DNA from: Carallia brachiata
Lineage: Eukaryota; Streptophyta; Magnoliopsida; Malpighiales; Rhizophoraceae
Reading direction: 5' to 3'
DNA length: 64,000 bases
Assembly (NCBI GenBank): GCA_021464245.1
Contig: JADCRB010000072.1
Location: forward strand, 700,510-764,509
The notes below the pieces were generated by a model. It was not told where the DNA came from. It made no database searches and saw nothing but the letters and a program-made list of their open reading frames with translations. The position numbers and the translations under genes were made by a program. Positions 56,283 through 64,000 of this stretch are shown in pieces. Each line of letters opens with the position of its first letter. Position 1 is the stretch's first letter.

Positions 56283-58897
56283 CTAGAGCAAATTCTGAAT
56301 CCAATTAATCTCAGCCACAGTAGACACCACAGCTCGGTATTCAGCTTCAGTGGAAGATTGAGCCACTGTGCTCTGCTTTTTAGAGGACCAACTGATGGGA
56401 TTGTCCCCGAGAAAAATAATGTATGCCGACGTGGAGGAACAATCATCTGGATGTCCAGCCCAGACAGCATCTGAAAAAGCATGTAAAGAGAGAACAGAGG
56501 AACGACGAAAATAGAGTGCATAGTGAATTGTTTGCTTCAAATAACGTAGCACCCGCTTCGCAGCTGTCCAATGATCTTGCCACGGACAATGCATAAATTG
56601 AGAAAGACGATTAACTGCAACTGAAATATCAGGACGAGTTAATGAGAGGTACTAAAGAGCACCGATCACTTGCCTATATTGAGTAGCGTCGGCAGGAGGA
56701 GAGTCACAATAAGCAGTCAATTTTTCAGTACTGGACAAGGGACTAGAAACCCCATCAGCAGTGGACACGTTTTGCCTATGAAGAAGATTAGATATATACT
56801 TGCGTTGTGATAAAAGAAGTCCCTGATTAGTCTTAATAACCTCAACTCCAAAGAAATAAGTAAGGGGACCAAGGTTTTTAATAGAAAATTGGGAAGCCAT
56901 AGTCTGGATCGCCTTATCAATAGCAGTTCGGTCATTCCCAGTGACAATGATGTCATCGACATATACCAGGAGATAAAGCAAGGTTCAGCCAATAGAGTAA
57001 ATAAAAAGTGATGTGTCAGACTTAGAGTTAACAAATCCATAAAAAAGCAAAAATGATCGTAGTTCTTAGTACCACGCCCTAGGAGGAGCTTGGCGAAGTC
57101 CATAAATAGCCTTTTTGAGCTTGCAGACATGATTGAGATATTAAGGATGAACACAACCTGGAGGTTGCTGCATAAAGACTTCATAGGCAAAGTTCCTTGT
57201 AAAAGGCATTATTTACGTCAAGTTGACGTAGGCCCCAATCAAATTGAACTTGCAAGAGATAAAATCAGGCGAACTGTAGCAAGCTTGACAACAGGACTAT
57301 AAGTGGAGTGAAAATCAATGCCAGGGCGCGTGTGAAGCCCTTTGCAACCAACCAACCTAGAAGAACCATCAGGTTTGTGTTTGATCCTGTAAATCCACTT
57401 ACAAACAACAATATGTTGCGAGAATCAGGAGGCACTAAATCCTATGTATGATTATTAAGAAGAGCAGCAAACTCATTACCCATTGCTTTGTGCCAGTGGG
57501 GATTCTTTTGTGCCTGAGTGAAGGATGTCGGCTCAAACTCTTCCATAGTAGCAAGGTAATCAAATAATTTTCTCAGTTTAAAAATATTATTTTTGGATCG
57601 AGTAACAATACCTGGGGGATGAAAAGAAGGAGGTACCATAGGGTCAATTGAAGAGGAAGTAGTTGAGTCAAAGGCGTTGCTTGACGAAGCCGAGGCTGTG
57701 GAAACTAAAGAGGGCACATCGGATTGGAAAGTAGATTGAGAGGGAGATGGAGGCGATCTTGTTGATGTGGATGTAAACGCTGAAGCGAGTGGAAGTGGAT
57801 CAGGAATGGTATGGTCCAAAATGGAAGTGGTTGATGACAGAGAAGGACAGACAGCTTCAGGAATGTTCAGCCAAGTAGTAGGGGTGTTAGGTTGGACTCT
57901 GTGAGATGTAGGGAAAAGTGTTTGAAAGGGAAAAGAGTGCTCGACAAAGGTAACATGTCGAGAGAGATATATACGATTAGAATGCGGATCTAAGCATTAG
58001 TAGCAGTGATGAGATTTGGAGTAGTCGATAAAGACACATGGTAGAGACTTGGGTTGATATTTATTTTTATTTGTTAGTTTTAGCCAGGGGTAGCACAAGC
58101 AACCAAAAACCCGTAAAGTTTGATAATTTGGTGAGGTATGGAATAATTTTTCGAAGGGTGATTTCGTACCGAGTGTGGAAGTGATGAGGATTGATAAGGT
58201 ATACTACGGTTTGGCAAGCAAAAGTCCAATAGGAGAGAGGAACACTAGCATGACGAAGGAGTGTTAACGCAGTCTCAATGATATGACAATGTTTCCTTTC
58301 AACAACACCCACATGCTCAGGGGTATATGGAGGTGAGTATAAATGTTGAATGCCATGTTCAGAAAGAAATGAGTGGAGGCCAATATATTCTCCACCACCG
58401 TCAGAATATACTGTCTTTATAGGTATTTAGAAAAAATTTTCAACTAGTGTTTGAAACTGTTGGAAGACTGTGGTGACATCATATTTATTTTTAAGTGGAT
58501 ATAGCCAAGTGTAGCGAGTGAAGTCATCCACAAAAATTACGTAGTAGCGATATTGATCATAAGAAATAACAAGAGCAAGTCCCCACACATCGATAAAAAT
58601 TATTTCAAGAGGTTTGACACTTTGAATAGATGAGGCCCCAAATGGCAACCGATGACTTTTTTTGCAAAGATAGGAATTACAAAAACTAAAAGGACTGTGT
58701 TTAGAGACTGGAAGACTATAAGCAGAAACAATTTGGTGTAAAGACTGGGAATGAGGATGACCAAGACGTTGGTGCCAGGTAGAGAATGAGGGTGATGTAG
58801 TGGTATGGTAGGCAACGGTTGGAAGATTCTGACTTGACGGCCACTCATACAAGTTTCCACTATTCTGGCCGCGCGCGAGTATTGCCCTCATGCTCAA
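56283..58897 (-). pseudogene. pol: Copia pol: integrase, reverse transcriptase, RNase H (degenerate)
   Basis: Reading down from 58897: the GAG-pre-integrase zinc region (TWHQRLGHPHSQSLHQIV, CNSYLCKKSH), integrase core (IFIDVWGLALVIS, VDDFTRYTWLYPL, GVVERKHCHIIETALTLLRH), then a proline/serine-rich linker. The start of RT_2 follows (SFTQAQKNPHWHKAMGNEF, about 57530-57450), then RT with LVYVDDIIVTG (about 56970-56940) and RNase H ([26 protein letters not shown], 56594-56283). At least six frames are needed, so it is non-functional. Integrase upstream of RT is the copia arrangement. Confidence 0.92.
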
Positions 58898-58957
58898 GTC
58901 CTTCGCAACAAAAAAAGAAGGGAAAAATTCAATGGATGTGTTATTTGTTGTACGAAA

Positions 58958-59633
58958 CTAAGAGACAGAAATTAAATTCCTACGAATATTAGGAGCACAT
59001 GAGACATTATTCAGAGGAAAGGTATTTTTGGAGGTGAAAAGTTTAGCAAAACTTTTATGTGTTATAGGAATATTGTTACCGTTGCCAACCAAGATGTCAT
59101 CATTGCCATTGTATTCAGAGTGAATGGCTAGATGTTGCAGATCAGATGTCATATGATGTGAGGCGCTTATGTCCATCATCCATCCACCAACATTAGATTG
59201 TGAAGTACGAGCTGTAAAGTGAGCTTGAGGATTAAAGAATTGCAATCTGCATACTTTTGCAGTATGGCCAAATTTATCGCAAATTTGACATTGAATTCGG
59301 CCCCTTCCTATAGAGGGACTGCGAAAATCTGGTGCCAAGGACCTTGGCCATGGTTGGAAATTAGTTTGTTGAAAGTTACTATAAGTTGGCCTCCTTACAT
59401 AGTTGTTGAACTGTTGTCTAACTCTTGGTCTGACTGAATTATTACTTCCACGTTGATTTAACTGGGCTGTGATGGGAGGTAGTTCCTTTCTCATTGATTT
59501 ATGTTTAGAAAGTCTTCATGATCCATCAGTTTGGCTACAAAGTCCTTATAGGTGATTGTTGTATCACGGGCCCTAATAGCAGCACTTATCTCATTATAAT
59601 CCGGTCCCAAGCCACTAAGTATTTTGATTACCA
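58958..59633 (-). pseudogene. gag: Copia gag 3' part and protease (degenerate)
   Basis: The frame 59494-58958 has a zinc knuckle CQICDKFGHTAKVC (CX2CX4HX4C; about 59290-59249). The protease follows, where the usual D-S/T-G-A reads DISASHHMT (about 59173), so the catalytic DSG/DTG triad is altered. It is separated from the gag start by the LINE at 59634. Confidence 0.85.
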
Positions 59634-61414
59634 CTGTCCCCCTTCCTTTTTATTATTGCAGCTGAAGGCCTCTCCCGTCTTTTGCATAAAGGTTGTAACC
59701 TTAATATTTTCCAAGGTGCTTGCATTAATGGGCGTGCTTCAACCTTTGCTATTTCCCATCTCCAGTTTGCTGATGACACTCTGGTTTTTTGCCGCCCGGA
59801 TTGTAATAGTCTTCTTAATCTCAAGAGAGCTCTCCGCTGCTTTGAATTAGCATCTGGTCTCAAAGTTAATTTTTTGAAGAGTTCTATTACAGGCTTGAAT
59901 GTTGACTCCGAATGGTTATTGTCTATGGCTTATACTCTTAGAACTAAGGTTGAATTCTTGCCTATCAAATACATTGGGCTTCCGCTAGTGCTAATCCTCA
60001 TAAAAAAACCACTTGGGATCCTATTCTTGTGAAGATTCGGAGTAGACTAGCAAGCTGGAAAGGTAGACTTTTATCCACAGGTGGCAGACTCACGCTTATT
60101 AAATCGGTACTTGCCTCTCTTCCTCTTTATTATCTTTCCATTTTCAAAATCCCACGCCTTGTGGCAAAAGAAATTGTTGCTTGCAAAGACGTTTTTTTTT
60201 GGGCTGGTGATATTGAAAAAAGGAAGATGTATTTGGTTAGCTGAGAAACCAAATGCAAGCCCAAAAAATTTGGTGGCCTTGGGGTGGGCTCTTTATTGCA
60301 TAAAAATCAAGCTTTGCTTTTCAAATGGATATGGAGATTTGCTAAAGATAAAGAATCTATGTGGCGTCATTTGATTGTTTCCAAATATAATTACTCTTCC
60401 TCCATCTGGTGGCCTGAGCTGGATCCTAAGAACCCTTCTATTCTTTGGAAGGATATTACTTCTTTTGCTACTGGAGATGTGACTGCTAAGAAGGTTATTG
60501 ATAGTGGCTTACGTTTTCGGATTGGAGAAGGTAGGTGTATTAAATTTTGGATGGATCATTGGATTGATAGTTCTCCTCTAGTGTCTTTATTTCCTAGACT
60601 TGCGGCTTTAGTTGAAATTAAAGATGCTCTAATTTGTGAATGTGGAGAATGGGTCAATGGAATATGGCAATGGAATTTTAAGTGGCGTTGCTGTCTCTTT
60701 TCATAGGAAATTAACAATCTTGCTGCCTTGCATTCGATTATTGACTCGCAGTCCCCTTCCCCCATTCAGAAGACACCTTGCTTTGGGCGCATTGTCCTTC
60801 TGGGAATTATAGTGTTCAGTCTTTTACCAAGCAACTTGAACGTTGTTCTGTACAGTCTGAACCTCAAAAATATCCTAACATCTGGCTCAATCTTGCTCCG
60901 CCTAAAGTTGAGATTTTTTTTGGATGGCACTCTAGACAAAATTAGCTCCAGAAGTGTCTTATTCAAGCATGGTATCCTCTCTGAGAATTAGTGCTATTGC
61001 TGTTTCTGTGATGCTGCCATAGAGACTTCAGTCCATCTCCTCTTCCAATGCAAATTTTCTTGGGGCCTCTAGTGTGGTATTGTTGATTGGTGGGGTTTGA
61101 GTTGGTGTATTCCTAACTCTTTTGAGGATCTATTTGTGCAGTGGCAAGGACTGGTTTGGGGGAAGGTGGGAAAGCCTATTTGGAGTGCTCTCTTCTACAC
61201 ATTATCTTGGACTATCTGGTCAGTGCGCAATAAGAAGATTTTTCAAGATCTTGATCCGGCTTCTAAATGGCCATTACTTAAAGATGAAATTCTAGCACGT
61301 AAATACACTTGGCTCAATGCTGGAAATTGTATTCTTCCTTTCCAAGCCCAAAGTCTTCTCCTAGCTACTGACGTTCTGCGTGGCAAGTTAAATTCTGCTC
61401 TCGTGTCTAGCTAG
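59634..61414 (+). pseudogene. LINE ORF2 C-terminal part: RT and zf-RVT (frameshifted)
   Basis: The RT catalytic box QFADDTLVF is at about 59763-59790, followed by the RT thumb (YIGLPL, SWKGRLLSTGGRLTLIKSV). A connection region with WWPELDPKNPSILWKDI comes next. The zf-RVT zinc region CYCCFCDAAIETSVHLLFQC is at about 60990-61050, then a C-terminal tail (WTIWSVRNKKIFQD). Frames change near 60000, 60245, 60700 and 61000. The endonuclease and N-terminal RT are missing through 5' truncation. Confidence 0.9.
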
Positions 61415-61609
61415 TAACTTAGGTTGCCTTGGTTGTCCTTGGGGATGTCTTTAATTCCTTTTGTTGTTTTTAAATTTTGGTATCTAGTGTTCTGCTACCT
61501 CCTTTGTTGGTTTAGTTTGTACTAATTTGTACTTGATATCCTTTGTAACTTTTTACACTATTAATTAAATTTTACTTGACCTATCAAAAAAAAAAAAACA
61601 ATAAAAAAA
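59634..61609 (+). mobile_element. LINE (non-LTR retrotransposon), 5'-truncated, nested in copia gag
   Basis: 1976 bp between perfect 17-bp duplications AAGTATTTTGATTACCA (59617-59633 and 61610-61626), ending in an A-rich tail. It starts inside the RT palm (LSPFLFIIAAEGLSRLL). Its 3' UTR (61415-61590) is almost the same as the 178-bp tail at 20382-20559. Orientation is opposite to the host copia element. Confidence 0.97.
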
Positions 61610-61626
61610 AAGTATTTTGATTACCA

Positions 61627-62187
61627 ATTCATCATTGTCAATTGGTGACCCAGCAATAGAGAGCTCATCGGCAATAGATTTAATTTCTTGAAGATAATCA
61701 ACGACTGGTTTGGAATCCTTCACAATTCTGCCTAGCGTTGCTCGAAGTCCATAAATGCGAGTTTGGGATTTGCTAGCGTAGGTGTTGCGAAGACTATCCC
61801 ATGCCTCCTTAGATGTATTGGTTGTGGCAACAACAGGAGCAATAGTGGCATCTACAAAACCCATGATAGCATTCTGGAGAAGATTGTCTTAACGAATCCA
61901 TAGTTTGTGTGTAGGATTTGATATTCTGATATTATTTTGCTGAATTTGTTCTGGTGGACAGGGGTTTGAACCATCAAGAAAACCCATTAAATCATATCCA
62001 TGAAGAAGAGTGGTGAGTTGTGCCTTCAATGTAGGATAGGTAGTGTGGCCTGTGAGTTAAAAGGCAATTGGGTAGCAACATTGAACGTGATCAAAGAAGA
62101 GGTGGTCGGGTTGAGATTGTTATAGGTTGTATTTGTTATAGGAACGGACCCCGCATTGGTTTGTGAGGCTGTTGAATCTTCAACCAT
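61627..62187 (-). pseudogene. gag: Copia gag N-terminal part
   Basis: ATG at 62187-62185 (MVEDSTASQTNAGS). The copia Gag (UBN2-type) region includes LLHGYDLMGFLDGSNPCPPE and LWIR followed by an in-frame TAA (about 61892) where the family normally has glutamine. It then continues MGFVDATIAPVVATTNTSKE and YGLRATLGRI. It is cut at 61626 by the LINE insertion. Confidence 0.85.
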
Positions 62188-62225
62188 GGTGGAGAAAAGA
62201 AAGTTCGTAAGAGCTTAGAGAGCAA

Positions 62226-62361
62226 GTCTAGGGACTTATACAGGACAAAAGATCTGCATAAATAAGGAAAAAAATAATTGAAAGCACAATATGACAAAAT
62301 TGTAGCTAGAGATGGAAATAATTAACTAGAGATGTGCTGAATAGGAACTGGAGCCTTAACA
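62226..62361 (-). repeat. Copia 5' LTR remnant
   Basis: TGTTAAGGCTCCAGTTCC from 62361 down matches 56003-55869. After GTCCCTAGAC the sequence goes straight into the gag leader, with no LTR end or recognisable PBS, so the LTR 3' part and PBS are deleted. Confidence 0.8.
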
Positions 62362-62366
62362 TTGTG

Positions 62367-64000
62367 TTCTTTCATAAACGCTAGCTGTGATTTGTTCTTT
62401 TATTTACATTCTACTTTGTTTCGTTTCAGTTTCTCCCTTGAAGCTATATATATATATATATGACCTAATTTAGAATTTTAACAATATTCAATTATTTTAG
62501 GACTATAATCTCAAACTTACTATCTTTAAATCCTAATTTGATTACCTCTTTCCTCCGTTATCTCTCCATCCCTCTCTCTATAACACACTCTTTTGCTTTC
62601 TCTGACCTTTGTCTTTCTTTTAGTTTATATTGTATGTAAATCTTAATTTTTCAAGTATATTTTTACTTTTAATTTGCTTAAACAGACATCCGTAGCACAG
62701 GCACTCGACTAGTAACTAAGTCTAACGCTTCAATCATGAGTATCAGAGATATAATGTAGTGCAAAAAAAATTACAATCCCTAGATTTTTAGGCATTTTTT
62801 AAATATTCCTTTTCCCAGCTCCTTTACACTTCAAAGATATTGAGATTTGAGACTAGAAAGATCAAAAGAAAATGAGAAAGAAAATAAACAATCGAAAAGG
62901 AAATTTTTCCCAAAGGTCGACTGGATTTATTCAGTACTAATAATAGCGTGCAGCAAGGTAATGTATTGTATGCCAATTTTCATGTATTTAATTATCTATT
63001 CGTGTATTTGGGGGTGTACTGAAAATCTAATTTTGTAGTGAGGTATGTTACTATATCATTTTTTTTTGTCTATTAAAAAATTTATTAGCCATAAACCAGA
63101 CTATAAATGTACCTATTCTCATTTTCATAAATTTTGTACCTCCTTTTGAGAATTATAATTCAAGACCTTCAAAATAGATATTTACGTTTTTAATCTCATG
63201 TATTGTTTAGTATTTTAGTAAACCCAATACTATCTTTTCAAAATTGAAACTCGATACATGGTTGTCTAAATTATTTACTACTTGAGTATTTCACAAAGGA
63301 CTTCCTATATCTTTCTATAATAATTGATTACGTACTCTGTTATTTTATGATGACTGAAATCAATCATCTCATTCAAAGAATTTTATGTATACGTTCTGAT
63401 CCACTTTTTTGTTTTTTTTTTTGTACCAGTTAATGATGGACCTTCCTTACATAGATATTTATGCAGATATATAGTGCGTGAACTACAACACTTGGAGCAC
63501 ACCATTTGGTTCCATTATCAACTATTGGCCCAGCATTATTTTTCTTATTGAACACAGTGCCAGTGGGGAATCTTCATTTTGAGGAAATTAAGGAAAACAA
63601 AGACAGTCGCTCAATATGTGGGTGGGTGTCAATTTCTCAGACATTATTGTTTATACCCATTGTACGGACTTGGAAACAACGAGTCATACATACTTGCATT
63701 CCCCACACCAAAAAAAGATGGATTCCTGAACTAATTGCACGCAACAGAAGGAGAAAGGGACAAAGAAAAAAACTCTTTAAATGGTGAATAAAGAAAGCTA
63801 GATATACCAGAAAAAAAGAAATCTTTACCTCATTAGGAAAAACATTATCACCAAAAATTTTATATGCGAAGATGCTGGGGCTTTTGCATTAATGCGTTGT
63901 ACCCCATGATTCCCCAACTTCCCTTTGTCAGAGCTTTTTCCTTTTTTTTATTAAAAAAAAAATTCAGTGGAAATAGAGATCAGGACAATTGAAGTATAAG
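62367..64000. other. Unit 3 sequence after the copia insertion
   Basis: Collinear with unit 1 12645-14280 and unit 2 29110-30800. AT-rich, with a TA microsatellite at 62449-62461. No gene seen. Confidence 0.65.

Larger units (their letters stand above)
53508..62361 (-). mobile_element. Ty1/copia LTR retrotransposon, nested and degenerate
   Basis: Minus-strand element of about 8.9 kb with TG...CA ends, inserted in unit 3. The flanking duplication is TTGTG (53503-53507 and 62362-62366); units 1 and 2 have the uninterrupted site. The order gag, protease, integrase, RT, RNase H (copia order, integrase before RT) is visible, all with stops or frameshifts. A LINE is nested in gag (59634-61609). 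The 3' LTR side is expanded by an insertion, and the 5' LTR keeps only 136 bp. Confidence 0.92.
51413..64000. repeat. Segmental duplication unit 3, cut by the window edge
   Basis: Matches units 1 and 2 from GCTCAACTACCCCTTATAAG (51427) to 53507, then again from 62362 to the end. The end of the window corresponds to about 14280 of unit 1, i.e. some 4.5 kb before the FUL-like gene would end and 9.5 kb before its start codon. Confidence 0.92.

Noticed and set aside
56052..56474. 140-residue plus-strand frame
   Set aside because: Antisense shadow of the copia RNase H region.

Overview
This window is nuclear DNA from a flowering plant, most likely a eudicot. It is AT-rich, has intron-containing plant genes (MIKC-type MADS-box, RCC1 family) and is loaded with plant-type LTR retrotransposons, a LINE, tRNA-derived SINEs and Helitron-like repeats. 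No rRNA, tRNA gene or CRISPR array was seen.

Layout. (1) 1-7239: the 5' three-quarters of a minus-strand Ty3/gypsy element (copy A), cut by the left edge and inserted in a Helitron-like repeat. (2) 7240-10526: two Helitron-like segments carrying remnants of a replication protein A (RPA1-like) zinc-ribbon domain, separated by a MITE-like repeat. (3) 10527-64000: three head-to-tail copies of a segmental duplication whose ancestral unit is about 14 kb. Unit 1 is 10527-25060, unit 2 is 25061-51412, and unit 3 is 51413 to the right edge. Units 1 and 2 each end with a minus-strand, eight-exon AP1/SQUA-clade FUL-like MADS-box gene. Unit 3 is cut before its expected gene.

Each unit has its own later insertions, and the other units supply the empty sites. 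Unit 1 has a SINE (18-bp TSD), a 178-bp LINE tail in MADS intron 3 (16-bp TSD) and an RCC1-family gene remnant. Unit 2 has a Helitron-like insert, a MITE-like insert and a complete 10.9-kb gypsy element (copy B; TSD ATCAT). Unit 3 has an 8.9-kb copia element (TSD TTGTG), itself broken by a 2-kb 5'-truncated LINE (17-bp TSD).

Main discoveries. Gypsy copy B carries, between integrase and its 3' LTR, a broken WUSCHEL/WOX-type homeobox gene. It has a partial homeodomain ending in the WUS-clade signature, a WUS box and an EAR-like motif, and looks like a host developmental regulator captured by a retrotransposon. The two FUL-like paralogs also differ: unit 1 encodes an intact 252-residue protein with a C-terminal FUL-type motif. 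Unit 2 stays open (264 residues predicted) but four single-base deletions rewrite its C-terminus and remove that motif. All splice models were derived by hand from reading-frame continuity and GT/AG sites; no alignment or search was run.
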